This document shows, piece after piece, positions 9,296 to 21,849 of a DNA stretch of 64,000 nt; within the stretch, counting starts at the first letter, position 1, and each line of letters begins with the position of its first letter. The notes beneath the pieces were generated by a model. The model was not told where the DNA came from. It saw nothing but the letters and a program-made list of their open reading frames with translations, and made no database searches. The position numbers were made by a program, and so were the translations under genes. Origin of the DNA: Orobanche coerulescens (Eukaryota; Streptophyta; Magnoliopsida; Lamiales; Orobanchaceae); assembly GCA_033398695.1 (NCBI GenBank), contig CM065804.1:10215001-10279000 (forward strand). Direction: 5' to 3'.

Positions 9296-11153
9296 TGTTG
9301 GGATTCCGAAAATAAAACGAAATACGCAGCGGAAATAAATACGAATCCCAAACAGGATCGATCAAGTAACGTATATACGAAAAAAAAATACATACAAAGG
9401 TAAAGATTCATACCCTTGATGCCTTTGAAATAAATCTTCGTAAAGTGTAGACGATGATCACGATCCCGTCCCGAACACGAAATTCCTTCGTTCCAAGCAC
9501 CGAAAATTCGAAGCCTCTACTTCACACGCGTCGGAAGTTGCCCGGAAAAATCTACAACACTCCGTTCTATGAAGAACACGGCTAGGAAGTATTGTAGGAA
9601 TTTTTTCTCTCTTAATTTTTCTTACTTCTTTTCACCTCAAAGATGAACAAAATGAAGAAGGAAAATTTTTCTCTCTCCTCACTTAAGAAAACTCACGGCA
9701 GGCTGATATCTCATGAAATGAGTATGTTGTTATCTCATCTTATTATATATAATGTAATGATATATATATTATAAAGGAATAATTATTCCTTTACAACTAT
9801 CATTCACAATTATGTGGGAATCTCAACTCTAAGTGAGTTCCCACACACATGCAAGATCATGCCATGCCATGAGGAGTGGGTGGCCACAAGGAAGTTTCTA
9901 GAAAACGAGCCGAGCCACTCGGCTCGTGTACTGGACGTTAAATCAACGACTCCGTTAAATACACTCCTTTTAATCATCAATGTATTTATATTAATTAATT
10001 AATCTAATTAATTAATTATAACAAATAAAAATATATATTTATCTAAGAAATATAATTTATGAATTAAATTAATTAACCGGTAACTTAATTTAAATTCATA
10101 AGACCGATATTTGATTTATCCAATAAATCATAATTAGATATCCAATATCTAATATTAATAGAGAGATAATAAATTCACATTTATCCGTCAACGCTCCCGA
10201 TGCGCGACTCAGAGGTCCGTCTCGGTAGGCATTGGGAGGAACCAATGAGTGCGGGCGGACTTAGCCACTTAGCGGGCCGCCTTTGTAAACCCGCGAGAAC
10301 GAATGAAGGGATCATTCCGGAACCATTATGTCGTGAATACTATATACGTATAGACCCTTCATCGGATGTCTTGGTCAAGTCTTGGGTCACGGTAAAGTCA
10401 ATCTGTTGACTAAACTCTATACATGTGTTAATGCAAATCAAGACCGACTGATTAATAGTGTATCTAATACGACTATATCGAGAATGCTTTGGCCAAAGAC
10501 TTATGATCTTATTTGCCATTAACCGTATAGGACATTCGCTGCTCACTAACGGGAGATAGAATCCTTTCTTGGCGTACGGTAAAGATCGCTACTGCTGTAT
10601 AGTCCGCACTTCGAGGTCGACTCGGCAATTAAGCAAATGAGTCTAACTACTCTAATGACAAACTAAACGTCACGGGCACATCTTCTCGAACCCTCAAGTC
10701 AAAGGTCCACGTATACTATCACAACCTTTCAATTCGTCATCGACTCTCCGAGAGTGAATACCGTGTGACTGAATCGAGTATGAGTCATGTTCGAGTATAC
10801 TGGCCCCACCAATATACTTATAACTATGCTATCAAGACGTGCACACGTCCTAGCATCAGTTATACAAGTCATATTAAAACTTAATGCCCATTTTAAGTTT
10901 ATTGACTTGCGAACAATTTACGTAAATAAACTTTAAACACTTCCAGTACATTTTCTCTTATCCCATAACGAGAATGGAATGTTCGATTTATTTACATGGA
11001 CTTCACTTCAATGTTTACCAAGTCAAGAATGCAATTGAAATACAATAAACAGTGAATGAATCATATTGCCTTTTTATTAATTATTCCATAATTACAAGTA
11101 TAATGCCCTTACTCTCTCATCCCCGAGTGGCATTCGAGGGCATATTCCTAACA
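9296..11153 (-). repeat. Element H LTR (1858 bp)
   Basis: Read on the minus strand it starts TGTTAGGAATATGCCC and ends GAATCCCAACA, typical termini of plant Copia LTRs of this type. The purine tract AAGTGGGAGAT adjoins it at 11154-11164. Only one copy is present in the window. Confidence 0.85.
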
Positions 11154-11181
11154 ATCTCCCACTTGCACTCAATGCCACACA

Positions 11182-12803
11182 TCATGGTATCCAATACCCA
11201 TGTTCTTGAGATGTCTTTCCAAGACGACTGAGATAATGGCTTAGTCGGTGGGTCGAGACATTGTCTTCCGAGTCTACTCTTTCCAATGAAACATATCCTT
11301 TTTCCACCATCTCTCGAACGATGTGGTACTTTCTCTCTATATGCTTGGTGTTGTGGTGAGCCCTCGGCTCCTTGGCTTGGGCGACAGCTCCATCATTATC
11401 ACAGAATAGTGATATAGGCAACTCCGCGTTAGGCACCACTTGAAGTTCTTGTATAAACACGCATCCAAAATGCTTCTTTGCTAGCCTCCGAGGCGACTTG
11501 ATACTCTGCTTGGCGGGTGGAATCCGCGATGGCGGTTTGCTTGGAGCTTCTCCAAGATACTGCTCCTCCATTGAGAGTAAATAAATACCCAGATGTCGAC
11601 TTAGAGTCGTCATTGTCTCCTTGAAAATCAGAATCGGTGAATCCAATCACCTTCAGTTCTCCACCACCATAACTAAGAACTAAATCTCTAGTTCTTCTTA
11701 AGTACTTAAGAATGTTCTTTACGGCAGTCCAATGTTCCCTTCCCGGGTTTGATTGAAATCGACTTACCATACTCACAGCGTAGGCTAAGTCTGGTCTCGT
11801 ACACAACATAGCGTACATGAGGCTACCCACTGCCGAGGCATAGGGTACCTTACTCATCTCTCTTTTGTCTTCCTCACTTTGAGGACACATTTTCGTGGTG
11901 AGATGAATTCCATGTCGCATGGGAAGGAACCCTCTTTTAGATTCATCCATCTTGTATCTTCTCAGGATTTTATCGTTATAAAGGGCTTGGGAATGTCCTA
12001 TCATTCTTCGTGGTCTATCTCTGTAAAGACGGATCCCTAGAATATAGGAAGCTTCTCCCAAGTCTTTCATGGAGAACGTTTTAGAAAGCCAAGCTTTCAC
12101 GGTCGAGCATTGCTACGTTATTTCCTATAAGCGAGAATATCATCTACATATAGTACTAAGAACGCAATGTTGCTCCCACCGACCTTTTGTAAACACACGG
12201 TTCCTCCTCATTTCGCTCAAGTCAAAGTCCTTAATCGCTTCACAAATCGAAGGTTCCAACTCCGAGAAGCTTGCTTCGGACCATAAATGGCTCGTTGCCT
12301 TACACACTTTATGAATATTAGCTTTGGACACAAAACCTTTAGTCGCTTCCATATAGATTTCCTCCTCGAGGTATCCATTTAGAAAAGCCGTTTTGACATC
12401 CATTTGCCATATTTCATAATCATAATAGGCACAATGGCAAGCATCATGCGAATCGACTTTATCATAGCTACGGGCAAGAAGGTATCATGATAATCGATTC
12501 CTTCCTTCGGTATAACCCTTTGCCACAAGCCCGGCCTTATAGGCATCAACCTTGCCATCCCCATCGTCTTTCTCTTATAGATCCATTTATTTCCAATAGT
12601 CCTCATGCCGGTTGGAAGATCTACTAGAGTCAGGACTGATTGGTATGCATCGAGTCTATCTCGGCTTTCATTGCTTCTTGCCATTTATCGGAGTCTACAT
12701 CTACTATCGCTTGGTCATAGGTGACAGGTCGTTTTCACGCTATCGTGTGTGTCGTGGAGACCCGGTTCCTCGACATGTGTATAGCCATACCTCTCGTAAG
12801 TGA
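11182..12803 (-). pseudogene. Element H reverse transcriptase and RNase H
   Basis: Several overlapping broken frames. Recognisable stretches are the RT start (IGNKWIYKRK near 12590), MDVKTAFLNGYLEEEIYM near 12400, the active-site LYVDDIL near 12140, the conserved MKDLGEASYILGI near 12060, and the RNase H segments FTDSDFQGD, SWRSSKQ and LFCDNDGAVAQAKEPRAHH. Multiple frameshifts separate them, so no functional enzyme is possible. Confidence 0.85.
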
Positions 12804-13800
12804 GATACCCTATCGACCTTGAAGTGGAGGTCGTGTTACAATAGGTTCGGTTTTGATCCCCGATCGATGTCTCCTTAGGACTTTCATTTTGCTCTTCTAA
12901 AGAGATATTTCTACCCGAGCCACCTTCTGAATGAATTCATCCTCAAGGAAGTGCGCTTGTAATGCCACAACGACCTATGGTCTTCTCGGCATGTAGAATA
13001 GATAACCCATCGAGTCCTCTGGGTATCCTATGAAACGTCCTTTTATGGACCTCGCTTCAGCTTTGTCCACCTTAGCCTTTTTGACATAAATGGACATCCC
13101 CAAATCCTTATGTGATTAAGGCTTGGTTTCTTACCCTTCCACATCTCATGCGGAGTGATAGGAACAGATTTGGAAGGACATCTATTTAGGATATAGGCGG
13201 CGGTTAGTAAGGCATACCCCCACAGGTAAATAGGTAAATCAGTGTAATTTAAAATGGAGCGAACCATTTCCAACAAAGTCCTATTTCTCCTTTCTGAAAC
13301 ACCATTTAACTGTGGAGTTCCCGGAGGCGTGAATGTGAAACTATTCCATGTTCCTTAAGGAACTCATCAAACTCAGTGCTCATATATTCGCCACCTCGGT
13401 CCGACCAAAGTGCTTTGATATGACATCGAGTTTGTTTTTCAACTAGGGCCTTAAATTCTTTGAATTTAGCAAAGGCTTGATTTATGTTTCATTAAGTACA
13501 CAATCCCATACCTAGTATGATCATCGTGAACGTTATGAAATATTGATATCCGTCTCGGGCTACTTCTAAAGCACCACAAACATCGGTATGCACCAATCCA
13601 AGTTTATCGGCAGCCCTTTCAAAAGTCCCTGTGAAGGGGAACTTAGTCATTTTGCCTCTAAGGCAAGATTCACAAGTTGGATAGGGTTCTACACCCAATG
13701 GACTTAAAAGTCCATCTTTCTCCATTTTCGAACCTTGGTCGACCAACATGACCAAGTCGAAGGTGCCATTTAAGAGCTTGATTAGTATCTTGCCTACCAC
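12804..13800 (-). pseudogene. Element H integrase
   Basis: The frame at 13800-13492 contains HTDVCGALEVARDGYQYFITF with the first catalytic Asp, preceded by a CESCLRGKMTKFPF zinc-binding segment. The frame at 13276-13043 contains MVRSILNYTDLPIYLWGYAL and RIWGCP of the integrase C-terminal part. Order and spacing fit a Copia integrase; frameshifts lie between the pieces. Confidence 0.8.
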
Positions 13801-14241
13801 GTTTCCTAGTTATAGTGTTCACTTCTGTTTTATTTTGCATGTTCGGATGATATAATCCATTCAACAATGTATTGCTTCCAACCAATTTATTTCGAAAATA
13901 AATTTTACAACCGCCATTGCCAATGAAGAAACAAAATCCTTTCCGGTCCAAGACTGGAATGGATACAATGTTTTTATGCCCCTTGGGCAAAACAAGTACT
14001 TCATCTAATGTCAAAATAAAACCGATTCTAAACCCGGAAGGATTGATCCAATATCGGTTGCCTCGACACTTTGTCCGCTTCCAACGGTGATCATTATTTC
14101 CCGCTTCAAGTTTTCTACGCCCAGATCCCGATTCATGGTACAAATGTGAGAAGTGGCACTGAATCCGTAATCCATGAAGCGAGAATATACGATGGCGGAA
14201 CAATTAGTTTCAAAAACAAAAAGTTCCGCACTGATGCGCCA
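13801..14241 (-). pseudogene. Element H protease and pre-integrase region
   Basis: The minus frame 14203-13670 includes LDEVLVLPKGHKNIVSIPVL and WHLRLGHVGRPR, the end of the protease and the gag-pre-integrase motif. The protease active site (D-S/T-G) is not seen in this frame and is probably lost or frameshifted. Confidence 0.7.
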
Positions 14242-15047
14242 TTAATCTTGGTACAAGTCCTTCGCGATGGCCCACTCACCGCATTCAAGGCATTTGTCCG
14301 TAGGTTTTGGACCGCCTACCTTTTGAACCTTTCGGCCTTGCCCTTTCCTTTGCACCCCTTTCTTGGGTTTGTCTTGCTCGTAGGTCTTTTTCTTCTTGTT
14401 CTTAGACCTCTTAGGCCCGTAAGAAATCACAAGAGCGACCTCTCTCGGTTTAGTCTTCATGTTAGGCTGCGCGTCACCGGTTTATTCATTAGCCCGACTA
14501 ATGTGCATGTAATTTCATTACGGTTGAAATTCATTACAAGCTGCGTGAAAGAGTCAGTAGAGATTGAAGGATGAGATCAATTTGAAGGGATAAATCCATA
14601 TTAAAGTTGAGCACCTCGAGCCTCTCAATCATAGAGATCATCTTGAGGACGTGGTCTCCTACTTTCTCCCCTTCTTTCATCCTAGCACCGAACAACCGCT
14701 TTGATATCTCATATCTAGCAGTCCTACTGTGCTCTCCATAAAGTTCGGTCAAGTGTGCGAGAATCGCGCCAGCGAAGTCATTTTCTCGTGCGCTCTCGCA
14801 GACTCATTAGTCATTGAGCCCATCATAAAACCACGGACTAGCACATCATCCTTGACCCATTTTTCATGGACGCCAATGTCTTCTGATTACCCCTAGTCGG
14901 ATTGGAGTCGGTGGAATGTCCGCCTCCAAGACGTATCCCAGAGACTTCATACCGAGTACAATCATCGATTCCGCAACTACCAACAAAGTTAGGGCCGGTT
15001 AGGAGATTCTTTTCAAGTAGTATTGCAAGTGGGTTTTAGCCATTTTA
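14242..15047 (-). pseudogene. Element H gag
   Basis: A Met codon at 15047 opens a frame starting MAKTHLQYYLKRIS that soon breaks. Gag-like helical sequence with KVGDHVLKMISMIERLE lies at 14752-14534. A CLECGEWAIAKD segment near 14270 is a degenerate zinc knuckle with altered spacing. Together these mark a decayed Copia gag. Confidence 0.7.
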
Positions 15048-16450
15048 GAGAGATTCGGTTTCGTTTTCGCAAAGATTTACACAAGATTAAATTAGTGACT
15101 TGTTTAATTATGACCGAGTATAGAACTTAAGGTCTTGTATAATTCTTGTCTCGGCTCCCACTAATTTTATCTAATTATACACTCCCATGTTATAATCCTA
15201 AATCATGGTTAGATCGACTTCTTAGTGGTGATCAAGTTCTTTACAAATTTTAACAGACGCAACCTATCGGGTTTCTTGCCAATTAATTTACGTAAAGTGG
15301 TGTCTAACACCAACCCGTCTAACGGATGATTTGATCTTCTTTTACCCCTAGTCTTCATGCCCTCAACCTATCGGGTTTCTTGGCAATCCAGACTATCTAA
15401 GTTGTTGACCATCAACGTCTATCGGTTTGACTATTGAATCTCACCCGCAACCTATCAGGTTTCTAGGGGCGAAATTTATCACCAACCGAAGGCATCTAAT
15501 GCACTCAAGAATTTTTCAACCTCTACCAAATGTACTACCCCGATAACTCGGAAGCATAGCACACCAGCTCGGGTATCAATTTTCTACGAGTTTGATGGAG
15601 GGTAGGAAACCTCGTAACCTTTTTCAAACTTAGTCTGTTTGTAGTCGGGAGAATTTCGCGATTAATGTTACACTTTGCACATTAATTCAATTATACGCGC
15701 GTTTGTTGGTTTGTCAATCATTCAAAATGAAAATGTAAAACAAGAAACCTAGTTACTACCAACATATAGCTCATGGACCTAATTCTAAAATCTTGGGCCA
15801 AGCGAATGACCCAATAAATAAAAAATACAGTCTTCGATTCTTCGTCTTCTCGGTCGGTTGTCTTCGGTCTTCGTCATACCCAAAATAATACTTACATCAT
15901 TGAAAAAATGCATCCTATACAAATTTTCTAGTAAAAATAAATAGGCTCAAAACGGCCTTTACAACCCAATCGAATCGAACAAATCAAAAACTAAGTCCAC
16001 GAGCTATATCACCATCACATAAGGATTCCATACAACATGTAATGGCAACGAAATTAAACAATTAATTTTAATATAAATTAATCTAATTAATCTATAAAAT
16101 TAATCTATTCAATTTCTACTATATTAATCCAATTAATATAAAGTGGCATTAAAATTAAATAATCAATTAATATATTAATCCAATCAATATAAAATTAATC
16201 TATTTAATTTTAATGGTATTAATCAAATTAATACTAATAATCATCATTTTAATTCGTTCGAAGTAATCCGGCCAAAAATAATATTCTCGTTTAATTTATT
16301 TCCCTTAACTCAAAAATATTCCAAATATTAATTTAGTCAAATTAAAATCCAATTTAAATTTTGGGAAATAATTACAACAAAATATAAACTTAAAACGGAG
16401 TCCCGGATAATCCGGTTTTAGGCCCAGCCCGCGGCCCGATTCAAAATCCG
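15048..16450 (-). other. Element H leader, non-coding
   Basis: About 1.4 kb with no coding frame. It contains three copies of a CAACCTATCGGGTTTCT word (15248, 15364, 15447) and an AT-rich block near 16050-16230 of repeated AATTAATCTA words. A long untranslated leader is usual in Angela-type Copia elements. Confidence 0.55.
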
Positions 16451-19292
16451 GTTTTCCGCTCATGTAGTCGATGAATGACTGTTGGGGGGAGCATTCCTTG
16501 TCCTCGAGCAATTCCCAGAGGTAATACTGCTCTGTGAATTGCTTCTTGGCATTTACCTAACTAGTCATGAATTCTGCCGGTATAAATTCTTCAGCAAACC
16601 ACAATTGCTTGCCTTCCCATTCATACATTGGTTCATCTCCTAGATTTGTTCGCCTCTTCTTCTCTAAAGGTTGATCTTCGGGATCAGATACCTCCTTCCT
16701 ATTTAGAGTTGATGGTCCGGCTTCAATAGCAGAAAGGGAAGTATCTTTCCTGATTTTTGTTCTTAGCTCTTTTCTTGTTGCCTCAGCCTGAGCTTCCTGA
16801 ACTTGTCTTTCCTCCTGAATGCTACCTTCCCCCTGCAACCTTTCTTCCCCCTTCAACCTTTCTTCCTCCTTTTTGCCAGCATCAACTAATAAAGTCAACT
16901 CCTGCTCCATTCTGTGCATCCAGTCAGACATGCCATGGGGCATTCTGTTGTTTGTAGGAGGAGGTGGTTGAGGGATATTCTGCTGCTATCTTGGCATTAA
17001 TGGACTGCAGGTCAGGAGTGATTTGTGTGGCAAGCAGCTCTCCAATAGTGTCTTTTATAATTTGTCGGATCAGCTCAGTCATCACAGGTGAAATGTGTGA
17101 TGTCTGCGGAGAGTGCTCTCCTGAGCCTTCGACGCCTGCAGGTAGGTGTGCGGATGACCCACCTATCTGCAGACTCTTGTCTGCAGGTGGCTTACCAGAT
17201 GGGGTCTGCTCTGGGGTCCCAATCTGTCATCCTCAGCTAGGTCTGCATCTAGGCTGGTATAGCGGGCAGGTGCCCCAGCCTTGTCTGATTCAGCTCTGAC
17301 TACTTTTTCTGCCTCTGCTTCTTTTCCCTTCTCTCCTTCTGCCTCTTTCTCTTTTTCCTCCTCTTTTTCTCCTTCCTCCTTTTCTTCTACCTTTTCTTCC
17401 TCTTCATCATGCTCCTTTTATTTTTCTTTCTCAGCCTCCTTATCTCCACCATCATCCTTACCATCATCATCATCATCATTTTTGTCTTCATCATCATCAT
17501 CATCATCATCCTTTTTATCATTATTTTTATCATCATCTTTTTTTTCCTCTTCTTCATCCTGGTCAACTTCCTCTCATTCTTCTTCTCCTTCATACACCAA
17601 CTCCACAGTTTTCTCGATCTCTGCTTCTTCAGGCTGTTTTTCAACTAAAATATTTTCTTATTCTTTTTCTTCTTCTCCTTCCTCCTGTCTGTCCTCTTCA
17701 TCTTCTATTTCAATAATTTCTTCTTTTTCTTCTTACTCTACTACTTCTTCGATTCTTATTTCTTTTTCAACTACCTCCCCATCTCCATTCAAAGTACCAT
17801 CAAAAACACTTGCCATTATAAGATGGAGGAGCTGGTCCATGTTGTTTTAAAGTTGGACATGAACCAGCCTTCCTGAAGTAGTAAAAACATATCTGACTCA
17901 TTGCAAAAATGTGTGAGTAGATCCTCTTTAGCCTGGGGTACTCCCAGCTACTCCCTTCAAGGAAAGCTTGAAATTGAGTGAATGGAACAGTTTTAAGGGT
18001 TTTCCATTCCTCAAAAATTTCAACAAAAGAGTGTTTTAGAGCATGAGATTTTGCAAGTAAAAGTTGCTCTACAGACAGGTTTAGGAAATTATTTTCAAGC
18101 AGATTAAAAGAATAATTTGCTTCTGGAATCAGAATAATCAAACCTGTTTCTTCTTCCTCAGATGCAAAATGAGGAGTTAGAACAGGAACCATTTGGGTTT
18201 CCAAGCTGGAGGGAGCAGGCTGATCCTCCAAATGAATAGGTTCAGGAGTGGATAAGGACTCAGGCTGCTCTTCTTCATCAAATTCCAATGGCCTGGGCCT
18301 CTTGGGAGAGGGTTCTGGTGAGGAGTGAATGAATGATGGTTCTCCAGGGGTAGGTCCCCTTCTTTTGAAACGGAGGGCGATAGGGGTGTAGTCTGACTCA
18401 GTTTCAGACTGGGCTGCAGGTGAGTTGCGGGCTGCAGCTTGGTGATCCTCCGACTCGTCTGAGATCACAGGGTATCTGTAAGTATACGGCTCCTCAGACA
18501 TTTCTCTTAAAAGCTGAGCCGCTTTCCGTTCTCCACCCAATCGCCTTAGGGTTTCTTGGTCCAAATGACCAAGTCTCTTATTGATGTGGAAAGGGTCTGC
18601 ACTTCCCTTTGCCACACCGAGCTTCTCCAGCATCCAACTTATCTGCATCCCGAACGCAAGCTTTGATTTGAACTTCTTCTCCTCGACTAGCCACTCGGCC
18701 TTATTCACCTCCTGCACCAATTGACGGAAAATGTAGTCAGCCCAGTCAATTTGCTCAGCTTGATGAGTGTTCCCAGCACCATGAACTTGGCTGATGATAA
18801 CTGATCGTAGCTGCCCGCCATCCCCATCACTATTTTGTTGGTGATGTCCAACGCATAGCGATATTCCTTTTTCAATTCGCTCCTTTTGGCAGTCAGCTTC
18901 AATTTAGAGGGCTGTTCGTCGGTTTTGATTCTCAACCACATGCCGGCTGCGTTCTGTTTCAAGGCTTCGACATCCATGCCACGGGATTTCATCCCGAAGA
19001 TTTTTCTGATTGTCCCCGGCGTGATATCCACTTGACTTCCAAAGATTGTGCTCCGAATGCCCGATTCGAGAACTATGGCTTCCCTATAGAAAGCGATAAC
19101 AGTCTCCTTGTAGATATGTTGGGGGCTGATATCCAGGAATGGATATATCCCATTCGTCTTCATCGCTTGGATAAGGTAACGCACGTCATTCTCCAGATTG
19201 GCTTCAAGAAGTCCTTCGAAATCGGTGACCAGTGAAAAGATGATCTGGTCCTTCACCACCTTGAGGTTCACTCCGTCAAAGTAAGATTCCAT
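16451..19292 (-). pseudogene. Element S third ORF (env-like position)
   Basis: Frames 19292-18705 and 18720-17800 overlap by a frameshift and form one protein start; broken frames continue to about 16451. The N-terminal ~190 residues (ITPGTIRKIFGM, FMVLGTLIKLSKLTGL) resemble domains labelled putative plant transposon protein. The middle is acidic and proline rich; then comes a long Asp/Glu-rich low-complexity stretch (17815-17281) and a charged helical segment (16943-16557). This is where SIRE elements carry their so-called envelope-like ORF. I see no signal peptide, membrane span or furin-like site, so an envelope role is not supported here. Confidence 0.75.
17281..17815 (-). repeat. Asp/Glu-coding low-complexity repeat in S ORF3
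   Basis: Plus strand is nearly all C and T with ATC/TCA trinucleotide runs around 17457-17545. On the minus strand it encodes long runs of Asp, Glu and Lys with a few stops. Trinucleotide slippage inside a coding region is the simplest origin. Confidence 0.85.
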
Positions 19293-19872
19293 TTCTGCAC
19301 AGTAAAAGATTTTTGAGTGTATGTAGAGTTCGTATGAATTTCTGCTCTGAAGAATTAGGGTTTTGCGAGGTTGAAGAATGTAAAGTGAAAAGGCTTTTCC
19401 CGTCTTTAAAAAGAAAATGAACGGACGTTTGTAATTAAATATTCATTTATTTTAAATGGTGGTCCACCTTTTGAGTCTTTTTAAAATTCAAATTAGTAAT
19501 CGATGGTCCAGTTTTTGAAAATTTGAAAATGAACGGTTGGATTTTAATTGGTCATAGTGGAGGTCGATTGAACGCGTAGTTGCCACGTGTATCTTAAACA
19601 TATAGTATTATGCCACTTGTGATCCAAATAGTAATATTATATTATACAAATAGCATATAATAATATAATATTCAGAAGTCGGTCAGGTATAGACAACTTA
19701 GCTGGTTGACTGTTTGACTCTTGACTGCTCTACATCAGGTGAGTTGACTCTTTTGACTTCTCGCATGTGGTTTGATCAGCTAAGTTCCTTCGTCTATCTT
19801 TCATCTTCTTGTCTGCATCAGGTAGGGGCTGATTCCTGTGATCAGCTTAGTCCGTCCTTCGTCTGATCTGCT
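19293..19872 (-). other. Spacer between pol and ORF3, element S
   Basis: About 580 bases without a coding frame on either strand. SIRE elements have such a gap between RNase H and the third ORF. Nothing further seen. Confidence 0.5.
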
Positions 19873-20388
19873 TCAGCTAGCTTTTTCATCTGTACTAGAT
19901 TCCCAATCTAGTAATCCAAGTTTCCTGCTCAGCTCCAAATACCTTTCTTCTGGCAAAGGTTTGGTGAAAATGTCAGCAATTTGGTAGTCTGTGCTGACTC
20001 TTTCAACTATGATTCTCTTGTTAAGCATGTGATCTCTTATGAAGTGATGCTTAACATCAATATGATTTGTCCTTGAATGCAATACCGGGTTGTTGGTTAT
20101 TGCAATAGCACTATTGTTGTCACACCAAATTGGAACTTCATTGGCAATAATGTTGTAGTCCCTTAGCTGTTGTCTGATCCATAAAATCTGGGCACAACAA
20201 CTACCTACATCTAGGTATTCTGACTCTGTTGTGGAGATAGAGTTAGAAACCTGCTTCTTGCTAAACCAGGATATCAGTCTGGTTCCTAGGAATTGGCACG
20301 TTCCATTAGTGCTTTTCCTATTTATTTTGCATCCTGCAAAATCTGCATCTGAGTATCCTGATAGCTCGAAGTTATCATCCTTAGCGTA
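19873..20388 (-). pseudogene. Element S RNase H
   Basis: Continues the RT after a stop near 20389. Visible stretches are SGYSDADFAGC, FLGTRLISWFSKKQ, STTESEYL, IWCDNNSAI and HSRTNHIDVKHHFIRDH, then the terminal DIFTKPLPEERY. These are the ordered Copia RNase H motifs, with the catalytic Asp and Glu positions still readable. Confidence 0.88.
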
Positions 20389-21824
20389 CTAAAGTCCAAC
20401 ATTGACTGTAGACTTAAGGTATTTGATTATTCTATTGGCTGCATCTTGGTGAGACTGCTTTGGCTTGGATTGAAATCGTGTGCATACTCCTACGGCATAA
20501 GATATATCTGGTCTGCTTGCAGTGAGGTATAGCAATGATCCAATAAGTCCTCTGTAGTGGGTTGAGTCCACTGATATGCCTCCCTCATCTGCATCTAGAT
20601 GAGTGCTTGTGCTCATAGGAATTCTTGCTGGTTTGGCTGATTCCATTCCAAATCTCTTGATTGGATCTCGGGTATATTTGGCTTGATTGATGAAAATTCC
20701 ATTTTCCATATGCTTGACTTGTAATCCAAGAAAGAAGTTAAGCTTTCCCATCATACTCATCTCAAATTCTCCTTGCATGAGATTTGAGAATTTCTCACAC
20801 AGCTCTAGGTTGGTTGAGCCAAATATGATGTCATCCACATATATATGAACTAGTAATATGTGGCCTTCGTGCTCCACTCTGAATAGGGTCTTGTCCACTT
20901 TCCCTTTGCAGAAACCGTTCTTCTCAAGAAATACAGATAAGGTTTCATACCAAGCTCTTGGTGCCTGGTTGAGTCTATATAGAGCTTTCAATAGCTTGTA
21001 GACTTTGTCTCCTTTGACAAATCCTAGGGGTTGCTCCACATAAACTTCTTCTTCTAGGATTCCATTAAGGAAAGCACTATTTACATCCATCTAATAGACT
21101 TCAAAATCCTTGAATGCAGCATATGTGAGGAATAGTCTGATGGCTTCTAATCTTGCAACAGGTGCATAGGTTTCATCAAAATCTATTCCTTCACACTGTG
21201 CATAGCCTTTAGCAACAAGTCTGGCTTTATTCCTAACAACAGCTCCATCTTCGTCGCATTTGTTTTTGTTCACCCATTTGGTGCTAATAACCTTCTTATG
21301 ATCTGGTCTGTCTGTTAGTTCCCAAACATTGTTTCTCTCCATCTGATTGAGCTCTTCTTGCATTGCATTGATCCAAGAGTAGTCTTCCAGGGCTTGCTCT
21401 GTTATCTTGGGTTCTATCTGAGACATAAAGCATGAAAACATTGCCATTCCTACGGGCAGAGTATACTGTCTTATCTTGACTCCATCAGTTAGCTTCCCAA
21501 TGATCTGTTGAATAGGGTGATCTTTGAGCCACTTAGGAATGTCTTCTTCTTCAGGGTCTGTTCCCCCTGTAGATATGCTTTGGTGGATTTCCTCTCTCTC
21601 TGCATCAGCTTGGATCTGATCTCCTTGATGCAAATTGGATCGGCCATTGTCTTGTTACTCGCAGTTGGGATGCAGTCCGCTGCAGATGAGTCTTTATCAG
21701 CTACAATTTGGTCTTTATCAGCAGTAACTGGATTAGGTAGGTTTTGAGGTCCCATCTGATCTGCAGTTGGGTCTTTGTCAGCTACAGACAGGTCTTCAGG
21801 CTGGTGTGTAGGTGAGTCCACCAT
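20389..21824 (-). pseudogene. Element S reverse transcriptase
   Basis: Frame 21633-21091 contains [18 protein letters not shown] and [12 protein letters not shown]. After one stop near 21091 the frame 21090-20389 starts [20 protein letters not shown] and keeps the catalytic YVDDIIFGS, followed by [16 protein letters not shown]. The stop between the two frames is the main lesion. The frame at 21824-21489 is the hydrophilic linker after integrase. Confidence 0.9.
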
Positions 21825-21849
21825 CCATGTGCATGAACAATGACTTCTT

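Larger units (their letters stand above)
9247..16450 (-). mobile_element. Element H: Copia retrotransposon in permuted order
   Basis: On the minus strand the order is long leader (16450-15048), gag, protease, integrase, RT-RNase H, purine tract, one LTR (11153-9296), then a primer-binding-site-like sequence and a 36-bp repeat of LTR sequence (9295-9247). No LTR exists at the leader end. Domains are of the Angela/Tork broad type but badly broken. No TSD was found; the boundary near 16450 is set only by where S ORF3 coding sequence stops and is uncertain by tens of bases. Confidence 0.7.

Noticed and set aside
17281..17850. Plus-strand 189-codon Ser/Phe-rich frame
   Set aside because: It is the antisense shadow of the Asp/Glu-coding repeat of S ORF3.
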